The translations under genes and the position numbers were made by a program. From NCBI GenBank assembly GCA_036583965.1, contig JAZBQD010000015.1, forward strand, positions 26,138,310 through 26,202,309: a stretch of DNA of 64,000 bases, read 5' to 3'. This document shows, one piece after another, positions 48,001-54,476 of this stretch. The stretch is from Prunella strophiata. Taxonomy: Eukaryota > Chordata > Aves > Passeriformes > Prunellidae. Every line of letters starts with the position of its first letter. Positions within the stretch are counted from its first letter, which is position 1. The notes under the pieces are model-generated. The model ran no database searches. It was not told the origin of the DNA and saw only the letters and a list, made by a program, of their open reading frames with translations.

Positions 48001-50741
48001 ACTAGGCACAAAGAGGAAATTTGTGCACTGTTTTCATAAAGATTGTGGTTATGTTCAGTTTTGGAATGAAGTTACCAGTTGCTCTGCACTGGAAGGTTTA
48101 TATTAGAATTCTTTTTGGTCTTCTGACACCCTTAAAGGGCTCCTTGAAATAAAATGAAAGGATTGATTCAAGAAAGAAATTTGTTCTATTATCACTTGCC
48201 CAATAACTTGCCCTGTATGTTTTTTGCATAATAAAGCTATGCAAGCTGCTAAAGTATGCCTTTTTTAATTTGTGGCAATGAAATTAAACAAAAAACAAAA
48301 CAAAACAAAGAAAAAAAAAAAATAAACCCACCAAAGGCAAACCCTTCACTTCTGAAATTCCCAAAGTGCAAGATGCTGGAGAAAATTATAGTATTATGGG
48401 ATTTACTATACTTCAGACTGTGAATAGAGTTCTCACTCATAAAGAGCCTTAAGTCAGGGCTTTTGCAAGCATAGAAAAGTGGCCTTGAAACCTGTACAGT
48501 AATCTAATAGAAACTGAAAGCATGGGAACCCTCTGCTTTTTACTGGTCCCATCTATCTCAGATGTTTCATCTAATCTTTACCCTCATTATTCATTCTCAG
48601 TTCTTGTCATTATGGCTGCAAATCAGTACAGCTAGAGAACAGTGTGAAAATCTAATCTGCCACAATACTGGCAGGAATGTTTGTATTGTCAGGGTGTCTT
48701 CTTCTACTGAAGAGAACCAAAAATAAATATCACTGTCTAACCTAACCTATGAGAGATGAACCATACTGGAAGTTAATTTGGTAAAGTATTTCCTCCAAAA
48801 GTGCCAACTGGAGTCCTGGTGGAGCACCAAATGCTCTCTGAATTTGTAGCCAGAAGGCCAGATAAGAGACTGCCAGCTCAGGATGGGGCACCCATCCCCC
48901 TCCACACCTCTTCTTTCCTTATCTTTCTCTTTGATCTGTTTTGTGACACCTTAATTTGAGCCAGCCCTTGTTTATACTCAGGATACAGGTAAGCAACTCC
49001 AGATTTGAACAGTTGCCTCCATCTCTACCAGAGCCTAGGGCAAAACCTTTATTTGTTTCCAATTTTGCTCTTGTCACTTGACCTGGGAACCAAGTAAGAG
49101 CCATTAGATCTTCATGCATATATCTGGTATTTCAGCTTTGCAGGAACTTCACTCAGTTTCATAGCACTGCTGTGTGTTCTCATCCCCTTCTTTCTCCAGG
49201 GTGCTGCTGAAACAGAAGGGGAAACCTCCTCCAGGACCACCAGTGCAACAACCACGGGGCTTGGCCAGTCTCTTTGGGCAGAAACAGGAAACTCCGAAAT
49301 TGTTTAAAGCAATGCTTGGAGGAAAAGGAAGAGAAGGCCTTGCTAAGCTGCTGCAGCTGAAGAAACAACAAGAAACTCAGGTAAAGCCATAGAAAACAGA
49401 GTAGAATCTGCTCAGAGGCCTTGGGCAAACAGAGTAGATGAAAATTTAGCCTTGCTGTAATCAACAGCAAAAACTCCCAGTAGCTGAGATATAACCACTT
49501 TTCCTAATCTCTGTAAACACTAATTCTAAAATTTGGCTCGATCTTTCTGAACCTGGACTTAATGCAGACCAGAGAAAACAAAAGCAAGGAAAAAAAGCAA
49601 GCAAACAAAAAATCCTCTAAGAAAGTAAGGATAAACGGATTTTACAAAGGCCTTAAGGGCATCTGATCTTCTAATTTTATGTAAACAACAGTAAATACAG
49701 AAATACCCAAACACAGTAATCTGATCCAGCTGACTCGGGCACATGGCGAACTTTCCAATTTAGTGTCAGATCTCTGGTTGTTAAAAATCCTGAAGACAAA
49801 ATATAAAGTGTAGCCCACACAGCTAAAACTGATTAAATCTCTAATATCTTGCACTTATGAGAAAACCATTGTTTTAACTGATGAAAAATAATTCACACAT
49901 AATACTCTGTTCTGAGAAACATTAATGTTTATAAGAACCTGCTCACTTCTACATATTTACCCAAAGGTGGTAGAATTCTTTTCTTTATAGCTGAAATAGC
50001 TGTGGTTATATTTAAGTTAAATAAAGAACTTTATACTTTGCTCACACCAATGACTACAACAATATGATTGGAGCAGAAATACTGCTCATTTTTGTGTGTA
50101 TTTGGGAATTTATTAGCAAATAAGCTTGGCCAAGGAATGGGGGCAGTGTGAAGTATGTCAAGGTTTACATTAACACTCTTTCTTTCTCCACTAGTTTAAG
50201 GACATAAAGGAAGGCAAGACCTAAGGAAGGGTTCTGTGCCCCAAAACGGGTCTGTTTCATCCCTCTATAGTGAGAAGCAGATACTATGAATACCCACAAA
50301 CATTCCCTAGGTTTTATACTGATATTCTCATTCTAAAATTGCATTTTTCATTTAGAAACCGATTTTCAGCATCTGAATAGAAATTTACATATGTTGCATA
50401 TCATTAACATAGCTGTCATGCTGTGCCTTTCCATGGCATGTACAGAGTAGAACTACTTCCTGAATTTCTACTGTGGTATTGGAAAACATTAAACTTCTTG
50501 TTTCTAGGAAACTCAAACTGAAAAAGAGACCAAGCCTAAAGAAGAGGAGAAGAAACCTGTGCAGCCCGCAGCCCCCTCTGCACCCCCTGCTCAAAAGGAA
50601 AAGCCACAGGCAGATGCTAAGCCTGCAGTTGTGCAGAGAGCAACCAGTAAGGAGTCTCTAATCATTAGTATGACACCATCCCCCAGAGCAGGAGAAGGAG
50701 AGATTCTTAAAGTTGAAATTAAAGAGAAAGAAAAGAAATAG
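1..50741 (+). CDS. CNGB3: CNGB3 gene: cone cyclic-nucleotide-gated channel beta subunit, 17 coding exons, 5' partial
   Basis: This subunit joins CNGA3 in the cone outer-segment plasma membrane to form the cGMP-gated cation channel that closes in light. Coding exons: 1-54, 2965-3073, 17715-17869, 19297-19513, 20704-20912, 22744-22794, 24798-24884, 26484-26548, 30031-30153, 35695-35836, 37730-37889, 38256-38353, 39404-39487, 41046-41164, 46511-46657, 49200-49380, 50508-50741. Phases match at every junction. The visible product is about 743 residues; human CNGB3 is 809. Order of parts: charged N-terminus, S1-S2, S3, S4, S5, pore, S6, C-linker, cyclic-nucleotide-binding domain, charged tail. The pore reads TIGGLAEP, the beta-subunit type rather than the GET type of alpha subunits. 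Oddities are one surplus A at 19330-19338, which breaks the frame, and a GC donor at 38354. CNGB1 is excluded by the tail, by the exon texts and by the CPNE3 neighbour. Confidence 0.95.
55..2964 (+). other. CNGB3: CNGB3 intron, no recognisable element
   Basis: AT-rich intron between donor GTGAGT and acceptor TTTTTTCTAG. I saw no CR1 or LTR signature, no long open frame and no RNA gene here. A homopolymer-rich patch of T, C and A runs lies at about 1591-1618. Confidence 0.55.
2965..3073 (+). CDS. CNGB3: CNGB3 exon, charged N-terminal region
   Basis: Enters in phase 1 and leaves with two bases, preceded by a T-rich acceptor ending CTAG and followed by GTGAGT. It encodes 35 full codons rich in E, K, P, S and T ([15 protein letters not shown] at the start, [11 protein letters not shown] at the end). 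This is low-complexity cytoplasmic sequence like that preceding the conserved NEYADAQL motif of CNGB3. Conservation of this part between species is poor, so identity rests on phase, composition and position. Confidence 0.75.
3671..4690 (-). mobile_element. CR1 LINE fragment(s)
   Basis: The text from the degraded ATAGAATT end at 3690 through CTCAAAGCCCCATCC (about 3779-3793) and the stretch to about 4215 matches the reverse complement of the avian CR1 3' region. The motif about a highlighted drug-free span near 4158, CTTGGTGTCATCTGCAAAC, is CR1 ORF2 in reverse. A second CR1-like piece about GTGTGGATTCATGTT lies near 4570-4640. The middle (4220-4550) is diverged or foreign. Short open frames here are relics. 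Confidence 0.8.
5930..6738 (+). mobile_element. CR1 LINE, 5'-truncated, 3' end intact
   Basis: About 0.8 kb of degraded CR1 ORF2 and 3' UTR in sense direction. It includes the GCCATCCAGAGGGACCTTGA stretch near 6019 and the GGACTAAATGATCTTTAAAG stretch near 6683, and ends in ATTCTATGATTCTATGAT, the repeated octamer that defines CR1 3' ends. Many indels destroy the frame. Inserted in the same orientation as CNGB3. Confidence 0.88.
6830..7225. repeat. Unclassified GC-richer block, possible LTR relic
   Basis: A block clearly richer in G and C than its surroundings, lying directly after a CR1. It carries overlapping short open frames on both strands and a reverse-strand GCATAAAAGG box near 6997-7006 resembling a core promoter. 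I could not match it to a family. It could be an LTR, a processed transcript piece or unique sequence. Confidence 0.3.
7739..7773. repeat. Perfect inverted repeat, 14-bp arms
   Basis: TTTATTAATGTCCA at 7739-7752 is the exact reverse complement of 7760-7773, with a 7-base loop. The left arm holds TTTATT and the right arm holds AATAAA, so a poly(A) hexamer is present on both strands. Confidence 0.85.
8655..8681. repeat. Perfect inverted repeat, 13-bp arms, 1-base centre
   Basis: ATTAAAATGCATT at 8655-8667 mirrors AATGCATTTTAAT at 8669-8681 around a single A. It sits in an AT-rich patch. It could extrude as a cruciform. No gene link is visible. Confidence 0.85.
10440..10840 (-). repeat. Unclassified block with LTR-like signals on the reverse strand
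   Basis: Higher GC than neighbours and the longest open frame of the intron (132 codons, reverse strand, no recognised domain). On the reverse strand a TATA-like GCTATTTAAG near 10733-10742 is followed about 130 bases later by AATAAA near 10600. That spacing would suit an LTR, but no family match was possible by eye. Confidence 0.25.
11836..11860. repeat. Inverted repeat, 10-bp arms
   Basis: TAAAAAACTG at 11836-11845 is exactly complementary to CAGTTTTTTA at 11851-11860 with loop TATAT. Likely a chance AT-rich hairpin. Confidence 0.7.
12825..12965 (+). mobile_element. CR1 3'-end fragment
   Basis: About 140 bases matching the last part of CR1: TGGAATAAACTGCCCAGGC, then GGACTAGATGATCTTGAAG, then a decayed GATGATTCTGATT end. 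Sense with CNGB3. Confidence 0.75.
17715..17869 (+). CDS. CNGB3: CNGB3 exon with the conserved NEYADAQL motif
   Basis: The acceptor is CCAG at 17711-17714 and the donor is GTAAGT at 17870. One leading base completes AAC. The exon reads [11 protein letters not shown], then [19 protein letters not shown], then [15 protein letters not shown] and one leftover base. The [13 protein letters not shown] helix and SSPEASP segment are hallmark CNGB3 sequences just before the lysine/proline-rich linker. The exon is clean and fully open, giving a firm anchor for the reading frame entering the next exon. Confidence 0.95.
17870..19296 (+). other. CNGB3: CNGB3 intron, no recognisable element
   Basis: A 1.4 kb AT-rich intron. 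No CR1 or LTR match seen. The acceptor TCTATGTGTCTAG has only a modest pyrimidine tract. Confidence 0.55.
19297..19513 (+). CDS. CNGB3: CNGB3 exon: [10 protein letters not shown] / DEKK repeats and pre-S1 segment, with apparent +1 frameshift
   Basis: In the frame entering from the previous exon the exon reads [14 protein letters not shown] and then meets TGA at 19341-19343. The frame leaving it reads [52 protein letters not shown], which is the true CNGB3 approach to S1 and joins the next exon in phase. The two frames differ by one base. The first A-run (19330-19338) has nine A, while the three following DEKK units have eight A each. With eight A the whole exon is open and is 216 bases. The simplest readings are a homopolymer sequencing error, a slippage allele or a true loss-of-function mutation. 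Confidence 0.9.
19339..19374 (+). repeat. CNGB3: In-exon 12-bp tandem repeat encoding DEKK x3
   Basis: Three exact copies of GATGAAAAAAAA at 19339, 19351 and 19363, preceded by a similar A9 run. Each copy encodes Asp-Glu-Lys-Lys. Runs of eight or nine A are prone to slippage. Confidence 0.95.
19514..20703 (+). other. CNGB3: CNGB3 intron, mostly an LTR-like insertion at its 3' end
   Basis: The first 550 bases look unique. From about 20067 to 20677 the intron is an LTR-like element, leaving only some 26 bases of non-element sequence (CCTCTGCATTCTGTTTTCCTTTCAG) before the exon. Confidence 0.65.
20067..20677 (-). mobile_element. LTR-like element, probable solo LTR of an avian endogenous retrovirus
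   Basis: Read on the reverse strand it begins TGTGGCC and ends AAACACA, the TG...CA form of an LTR. It has TATAAAA (20246-20252) and then AATAAA (20145-20150) about 100 bases downstream, the U3-R-U5 order. From memory the sequence around the reverse-strand GAGCCAAGG and CCCAGGACAT words resembles a common passerine LTR. No gag, pol or env sequence accompanies it. No clear target duplication was found, so the ends are approximate. Confidence 0.6.
20704..20912 (+). CDS. CNGB3: CNGB3 exon: S1 and S2 transmembrane segments
   Basis: The acceptor TTTCCTTTCAG lies at 20693-20703 and the donor GTAAGC at 20913. The exon encodes [20 protein letters not shown] (S1), [13 protein letters not shown], then [20 protein letters not shown] (S2) and [30 protein letters not shown] and GGDII are strongly conserved in CNG beta subunits. 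The exon is strikingly GC-rich: 59 of 69 full codons end in G or C by hand count, unlike the other exons. Phase 0 at the end. Confidence 0.97.
20913..22743 (+). other. CNGB3: CNGB3 intron, no recognisable element
   Basis: A 1.8 kb AT-rich intron with A-runs near 21620 and 21645. No transposon signature recognised. Confidence 0.55.
22744..22794 (+). CDS. CNGB3: CNGB3 short exon, S2-S3 loop
   Basis: Seventeen codons, [17 protein letters not shown], between acceptor CACTGTAG and donor GTAAGT, phase 0 on both sides. It corresponds to the loop that in human CNGB3 ends in HYRTSTKFQ just before LDVAS. Small size and exact phase agree with the family exon structure. Confidence 0.9.
22795..24797 (+). 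other. CNGB3: CNGB3 intron with A-rich tract and short tandem repeat
   Basis: Holds an A/C-rich low-complexity tract at about 24180-24250 and a 36-base tandem repeat at 24384-24440. The reverse-strand 147-codon open frame across the A-rich tract is not gene-like. No transposon family recognised. Confidence 0.6.
24384..24440. repeat. 36-bp tandem repeat, 1.6 copies
   Basis: AAGGACTTTTAAGAAGTGCTT occurs at 24384 and again at 24420, and a shortened AAGAAGTG copy lies between them. Small minisatellite. Confidence 0.8.
24798..24884 (+). CDS. CNGB3: CNGB3 exon: S3 and start of S4
   Basis: Twenty-nine codons, [18 protein letters not shown] (S3) then [11 protein letters not shown] (S4 start), between CTTCAACAG and [17 protein letters not shown] and RANRMLK are conserved in CNG beta subunits. 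The S4 has few charges, as usual for CNG channels, which are nearly voltage-independent. Confidence 0.96.
24885..26483 (+). other. CNGB3: CNGB3 intron with LTR-like insertion
   Basis: About 1.1 kb of unique AT-rich sequence, then an LTR-like element at 25971-26381, and about 100 bases to the next acceptor. Confidence 0.6.
25971..26381 (-). mobile_element. LTR-like element, possible ERVL-type solo LTR
   Basis: It begins TGTCATGGTTTAG and ends near GCCAGAACCA. The word AGGTTGAGATAAGAACA near 26071 and the start TCATGGTTTA are, from memory, typical of avian ERVL-like LTRs read in reverse. A reverse-strand TATAAAAT lies at 26305-26312. No internal retroviral genes. No clear target-site duplication, so ends and orientation are tentative. 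Confidence 0.5.
26484..26548 (+). CDS. CNGB3: CNGB3 exon: S4 and S4-S5 linker
   Basis: Acceptor TTCCATTCAG, donor GTATGT. It encodes [20 protein letters not shown] then Y and two bases of Arg. FFEFN-LE-IM-KAYIYR matches CNGB3. Phase 0 in, two bases out. Confidence 0.95.
26549..30030 (+). other. CNGB3: CNGB3 intron, low complexity only
   Basis: A 3.5 kb AT-rich intron. It includes an (AT)n microsatellite at 26708-26732 and an AAAT/A-rich tract at 29945-29986 only about 45 bases before the acceptor. A second good acceptor, TTTTACAG at 30003-30010, lies 20 bases upstream of the one used; choosing it would shift the frame. Confidence 0.6.
30031..30153 (+). CDS. CNGB3: CNGB3 exon: S5 and turret
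   Basis: The first G completes Arg. The exon then encodes [20 protein letters not shown] (S5), [20 protein letters not shown] and two bases of Met, before the donor [31 protein letters not shown] is a near-diagnostic CNGB3 stretch. Confidence 0.97.
31763..31940 (+). mobile_element. CR1 LINE fragment
   Basis: GAGTCCAGAGGAGGCCACTA near 31779, then GGCTGGAGCACCTCTTCTGTG and CAGCCTGGAGAAGAGAAGGC, is CR1 3' sequence in sense direction. Both ends are lost. Confidence 0.85.
34328..34351. repeat. AT-only inverted repeat, 11-bp arms
   Basis: TATATATAATT at 34328-34338 pairs exactly with AATTATATATA at 34341-34351 around AA. Purely A/T, so it may be chance. Confidence 0.65.
35695..35836 (+). CDS. CNGB3: CNGB3 exon: pore helix, selectivity filter and S6
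   Basis: The leading G completes Met. It encodes [20 protein letters not shown] (pore) and [20 protein letters not shown] then FSSLIGQ (S6), before the donor GTACAT. The GGL in place of the GET of alpha subunits marks a CNG beta subunit. The residue after GGL is Ala here (codon GCA), where human CNGB3 has Pro. Frame, splice sites and S6 are otherwise typical. Confidence 0.97.
35837..37729 (+). other. CNGB3: CNGB3 intron, no recognisable element
   Basis: A 1.9 kb AT-rich intron. Short open frames only, and no repeat family recognised. Confidence 0.55.
37730..37889 (+). CDS. CNGB3: CNGB3 exon: C-linker
   Basis: Acceptor GTTTGCAG, donor GTGAGG. It encodes [40 protein letters not shown] and [13 protein letters not shown] plus one base. 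This is the A'-D' helical C-linker that transmits ligand binding to the S6 gate. [15 protein letters not shown] and [12 protein letters not shown] are highly conserved. Confidence 0.97.
37890..38255 (+). other. CNGB3: CNGB3 intron, short
   Basis: A 366-base intron ending in a long T-run (about 38237-38249) followed by CTTCAG. Nothing else seen. Confidence 0.7.
38256..38353 (+). CDS. CNGB3: CNGB3 exon: end of C-linker, start of binding domain; GC donor
   Basis: Two leading bases complete Asp. It then encodes [20 protein letters not shown] and [12 protein letters not shown]. The next exon resumes GCDTQMIYD in phase 0, as in human VDLFKGCDTQ. The exon must therefore end at AAA, followed by GCAAGT, a recognised non-canonical GC donor. 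The nearest GT (38358) would add four bases and create a stop after joining. Confidence 0.95.
38354..39403 (+). other. CNGB3: CNGB3 GC-AG intron
   Basis: It begins GCAAGT and ends TTTTAACAG. Eighteen bases after the donor is a perfect 12-bp hairpin at 38372-38399. No transposon recognised. Confidence 0.85.
38372..38399 (+). repeat. Perfect hairpin next to GC donor
   Basis: GAATACAGAAAT at 38372-38383 pairs exactly with ATTTCTGTATTC at 38388-38399. The loop is GTGT. Confidence 0.9.
39404..39487 (+). CDS. CNGB3: CNGB3 exon: cyclic-nucleotide-binding domain, first part
   Basis: Twenty-eight codons, [20 protein letters not shown] then PGDFVCKK, between TTTTAACAG and GTGAGC. This is the alpha-A helix and first beta strand of the binding domain; [10 protein letters not shown] is typical of CNG channels. 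Phase 0 on both sides. Confidence 0.97.
39488..41045 (+). other. CNGB3: CNGB3 intron with unclassified GC-richer blocks
   Basis: From about 39930 to 40960 the base composition rises and several short open frames appear on both strands. A motif CAGTTCTTAATAAAGA near 40604 could be an LTR poly(A) site. I could not assign a family. Confidence 0.35.
41046..41164 (+). CDS. CNGB3: CNGB3 exon: cyclic-nucleotide-binding domain, beta roll
   Basis: Acceptor TATGCCCAG, donor GTAGGT. It encodes [39 protein letters not shown] and two bases of Ser. [18 protein letters not shown] is conserved, and AGAVFGEIS starts the phosphate-binding cassette whose Gly-Glu contacts the ribose of cGMP. Confidence 0.97.
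45413..45975 (+). mobile_element. CR1 LINE, 5'-truncated, relatively young
   Basis: Well-preserved CR1 3' region in sense direction: CACTGGTGAGGCCACACCTTG near 45456, GAGGAGGCAACGAGGCTGGAG, GGTTGGACTCGATGATCTTTAAG near 45917, and a GTGATTCTGTGAATTGTGTG end. Better preserved than the other CR1 copies here. The 153- and 119-codon open frames across it are by-products of CR1. Confidence 0.92.
46110..46484 (+). mobile_element. LTR-like element, probable songbird endogenous-retrovirus solo LTR
   Basis: It starts TGTGACTG and ends near CTGCATTTACA. The 3' half holds AATAAA at 46400-46405 and the words AATATAGTATAATAAAGTAG and CCTTCTGATATTATG. From memory these are typical of abundant passerine LTRs of ERV origin. 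No internal retroviral genes next to it. Same orientation as CNGB3, so its poly(A) signal could act on the host transcript. Confidence 0.65.
46511..46657 (+). CDS. CNGB3: CNGB3 exon: phosphate-binding cassette and C-helix
   Basis: The leading C completes Ser of GEIS. It then encodes [40 protein letters not shown] and EKLLMKKA. The Arg-Thr pair in NRRTANV is the ligand phosphate contact and cGMP-selectivity position. Acceptor TTTTCATTCCAG, donor GTATGT, leaving two bases. Confidence 0.97.
46658..49199 (+). other. CNGB3: CNGB3 intron, no recognisable element
   Basis: A 2.5 kb AT-rich intron with an A/C-rich stretch at about 48284-48322. No repeat family recognised. Confidence 0.55.
49200..49380 (+). 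CDS. CNGB3: CNGB3 exon: post-binding-domain tail
   Basis: The leading G completes Lys. It encodes [60 protein letters not shown]. The motifs LA-LF---ETPKLFK--LGG and GLAKLL-LK are conserved in CNGB3. Donor GTAAAG at 49381; reading through would stop after three codons. Confidence 0.96.
49381..50507 (+). other. CNGB3: CNGB3 last intron, no recognisable element
   Basis: A 1.1 kb AT-rich intron ending CTTGTTTCTAG. No transposon recognised. Confidence 0.6.
50508..50741 (+). CDS. CNGB3: CNGB3 terminal coding exon
   Basis: Seventy-seven codons plus TAG. It opens [20 protein letters not shown], continues with a Pro/Ala/Lys stretch, and ends [20 protein letters not shown] then [14 protein letters not shown]. 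The terminal SLIISM-PS--GGEE-L-VEVKEK pattern matches the human C-terminus. The acid- and Lys-rich insert is much shorter than the repeated one in human CNGB3, which explains most of the length difference. Confidence 0.97.
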   Translation, partial: ETQTEKETKPKEEEKKPVQPAAPSAPPAQKEKPQADAKPAVVQRATSKESLIISMTPSPRAGEGEILKVEIKEKEKK

Positions 50742-50994
50742 ATGGTGCTTTGGGGTGTGGCCCCATTTATTTGTCTTGCTACATTCAGAGGGTTGGCTGG
50801 ACTCGGCTTTTGGGTATAGAATATAAAAGTAGAGACTACGTATGAGAAAAATCTACTCCAGCTCCTCATCTTCCTGTCCACTTCTCCTGGCACAACTGCA
50901 CAAATTATTTATATTCTTAACCTTGACACTGAAGAGAGAACTTTTGTGTATTAGAAATTACGGCTCAGATTGTATTTCACGACCACTTTTTTCT

Positions 50995-51245
50995 TGGTTT
51001 ATTCATGCTCTCCCTTTTCTCTTACTCTGTCTTGTTCCTACTTCTCCTCTTCCCTCTCCTCTTTATCCTTGCTTTCTTGCTGTTGTTCCTGTTGCTCAGT
51101 TTGCTCTTAACTTTTGTGTGTATTCTTTTCTGTTTTCTCCTCTGCCTTCCCATAGTTATCCTTTTCCTTGCTACTGCCCTACTGTTGCTAAGGTTCCTGA
51201 TGTTTCTCTCTATCCTTCTCCCTCCTCCCCTTATACTTCTAATCG
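50995..51245 (+). repeat. Pyrimidine-rich tract
   Basis: About 250 bases overwhelmingly C and T on the + strand, with CTCCTCTTCCCTCTCCTC-type runs. It lies 250-500 bases after the CNGB3 stop and so is probably in its 3' UTR. The 135- and 85-codon open frames across it come from this bias. Confidence 0.8.
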
Positions 51246-51351
51246 GTGACCTGGGTTTGTGACCAGCATGGCTCAGAGCAGACAGCAGGTGCTATGTGTT
51301 GGGATGTTTTACCTTGGGACAGAGGGCAACATAACAAAACCATTGTCAAAA

Positions 51352-51357
51352 AATAAA
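51352..51357 (+). promoter_or_regulatory. CNGB3: Candidate CNGB3 poly(A) signal
   Basis: AATAAA about 610 bases after the stop codon, the first canonical hexamer I found downstream of the coding region. Another is at 51616-51621. Which is used cannot be told. Confidence 0.4.
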
Positions 51358-53173
51358 TCCCAAAATCTGCAAGAAGGAACCAGATTATAGAATTATTGCC
51401 AGCCCTCTGAAAGCATAAACATCTGCTCCAGCTGTCTTTGATTCTGATAAATTAACATGGGAAAGACTTAGTGCACTCTCCAGAAGTGACGTATAATTTT
51501 GGGCTGCTGATTTACTCGCTTGATCTTCTCAAGGGGTTGGGCATGCTCTCTGTTACATCTCATCAAGTAAGCACTTGATACAGCTGTCTGAAGAACCTCA
51601 ACCAGCTAATTCAAAAATAAAGGCTATTTTATAAAAAGCAGGATTTACACTTTTTGGCTCTGCATTGCAAAGTTGCAACCAATTGTTCATCTACATCATA
51701 GACTTAGACTAATGGTGCAAAGAGAAACCTGTGTCTCCGTGTCTTAGCTACATCACACTTGTGAACTACAGTAAATCCTTCATGAGTGCCACAGCTGGGG
51801 GATACAGCCTCCCATGCAGGAGCTCCCACACTGCCAACCTACTTCATCAACTCATCAGTCTCCATGCAGTATTACACAAAAGCCTGAAGCTGTGTTTTAA
51901 GTTAAACTCACAACTACTTTCTTTTCTTCTATGGATTTGCATCTTCTCTCTCTCCCAATCCCCTTTCAGATACCACTGAAGTTTTTTAAACTAAAAACCT
52001 TATGCAGAGGCCAAGCCAAGAAGTGGCAAAGGCAAGCTTCACAGCTCCTTGGCTGATGCTGACCAGCCAACCAAGGCACCATGCCAAAATAAAACACTTG
52101 CTTTGCAGGCTATATATGACCCTACAGGCTATGCATTCTGTAGGCCTGTTCTTTAAAGCCTTTCAACTTCTGTAACCACAGGCAAAACTGGAAGCCTAAC
52201 CAGAATCAGTGGGAAGTTTGCCCAAGAAAAAGCTGGATGAGTGAATTTTGTATGTTGCATATTCCACAATCCTCTGATGAGACAAAAACCCTAATCTCTT
52301 TCAAAAGAAAGTTCTACTGCATTAGCAGTGAGGTGAAGGTTCAAATGCTTTGTGGAGAGAACCATCTTTATTTGTATGCTACTTGTTACTTGATATGTCA
52401 GAAAAAATGATATCACAACAGAGGGAGAAAATTTTAAATTGTTTCACAAAGAATTAATTCATCTATTGCACATCCAGGACTGTCTCAATGAAATCTCAAG
52501 ATTAGAAATACTGCAGAACTGTTCCACGAATGAGACTTTCTATGAATAATAATACTCTATGAATTACAATATATAGTTTCACATCCTTTTTTTTTTTTTT
52601 GAGAGTTGTCAAAGCATTATGGAAGGGGGGAAAATATTCCCCATATTTTAACATTTTTATATGAACAAGTAAAGCTCACTCTCATTGAAAAGAACTGATT
52701 CCCTTCTGCCTACACAAATGCTACCAGGTAATTTTGAACGTTTTCTCTGTGGGCATATTTAAGTTTATCAATCACACACTGACATAAATTACAAAGTAAA
52801 GGCTGAGTCTGCAGCACCAAATGCTTCACTGCAGTGACAGAGCTTCCCACAAATTGCTGCTTTGCTACAGCTCGTAACAGCCCAGGCTTGCAAAAAATTT
52901 TGACAGTTCTGTCTACAAGACTACTGTTATGCACAGCTCTTGAGTTCCTTAGACCCAAAACAAACTAGGGGAAGTATCAGTGCAGAAGACAGTGGCCACA
53001 CATAAGTAACATCCATCTGGTTTTCTGTAACGTCCTGCTTTTCTATTGGGATATTTTCCTCTTCCCACAATTCTTCCATTCTTAGGGTTGGCAGGTGCAA
53101 GAAGGCTGCACAAATTGAAGTTGCAGCTATTTCTATGGTTTTCACCAGACAGAATGATATGAGAAAGGTGTTT

Positions 53174-53210
53174 ATTTATTACATCTTGCAAGATGTAAGA
53201 TGTAATAAAT
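53174..53210. promoter_or_regulatory. Inverted repeat with poly(A) hexamer on both strands
   Basis: ATTTATTACATCTT at 53174-53187 pairs exactly with AAGATGTAATAAAT at 53197-53210 around GCAAGATGT. The arms supply AATAAA to each strand. Confidence 0.6.
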
Positions 53211-54470
53211 TCTTTCAGGAACTATTTCTACCCTGTAGATTCTTGACTAGTGAAGAAGCAGAATTAATTACTCTGGTGCACTTAGAAGATGCAGGTTCCA
53301 GTATTACAGCTGTCTCTGTGTGGCATCACATTCCACTGCAACACTGTCTCCTGTATTTTAGTGTCCTAATTGAGTCCCTCAGACTTGACTACACTTGAAC
53401 ATAAAGAAACTGAAGGGTAGGGCAGGATAATGTATTTGAAAACTACAAGTAACCATCTCTCTATGCCTCTCTAACTAAAATGTAGAGATTGTTCTGGGAA
53501 AAAAATTTTAGAAAACCTGATAATAATTGTATGAAATAACATGCATAGGAGAACTCTAATGTGGCACAGAGCATGAAAGAGTCACAGTAAAAACTCTCCA
53601 GCTTCAGAATATCTTCTTGCTAGAAGCCTGTTTAAGATGCTTTATGAAGAATAAACTGCAGAGTCATTACCACTAAGTGGAAAGGCATTTTCCTCTCCCT
53701 TTTATACTTGTTATAAATCCATGGCATACTTACCATAGGAATCACAAAAGAAGCATTTAGCATTACACAGGATATGCTGAACACAAAAGCACCATAAAAC
53801 AGTTTACTGAAATTATAATTTTAATGCACAGGCATTGTAAATCAGTTAACTTCAGCAGAACTGAAATACATATAAAAGTAAAAAATTCTGGTTACAGGTG
53901 AGCTCTCTGCTGTACATATATATATATTATGACCAATACACGGCAAAAAGCATCTGATGACAAAGACTGCCATACATCACTTTTATCACAAGGTGGTGCC
54001 AGTGGCCTGTGAGCACATTCACTTTACAAAACTTGGACAATAATTTGCTTTGTCACCTGCAAGCTATTAAGGCATTTTTACACGTAAAAATAAACAAAAA
54101 ATGGCAAAACAGCACAGTAACTCCCCATCCCCTTGACTCAATCTGCTGCATTTCTTCACTCAGAATATCACTTCAGCCTACCCTGGAAGTTTTCAACAGG
54201 CATTAGTTGTACACCTCTAAGTTATAGCAGTTCTTGCCACAGGTCTTGTCTGAAATATTTAATTTACAAAGAATAGGACACATTGAGAATCAGGTGTCTT
54301 TGATATGCTATTTAACTCCCTAAGCTTGAGGAACATGGGAGCAATTCTCTAATAAGAGATAATGAAGCCTCTACTGTAGAAATTCAGAATTTATGTATAG
54401 AATACAGACAAAACAACAGGTTTTCTTTTACATGCAGTAGATACTTAGTATAATAATACATACGAACATA

Positions 54471-54476
54471 TTTATT
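54471..54476 (-). promoter_or_regulatory. CPNE3: Candidate CPNE3 poly(A) signal
   Basis: Reverse-strand AATAAA about 2.1 kb after the CPNE3 stop. The same ten-base context TTTATTTGCA also occurs at 55711. Human CPNE3 has a long 3' UTR, so either is plausible. Confidence 0.3.

Noticed and set aside
50842..51262. 135- and 85-codon + strand open frames rich in Leu, Pro and Ser
   Set aside because: A product of the pyrimidine-rich tract in the presumed 3' UTR.
52710..53191. Three reverse-strand open frames suggestive of a small gene
   Set aside because: No recognisable domain and no splice continuity with CPNE3; more likely 3' UTR or intergenic sequence.
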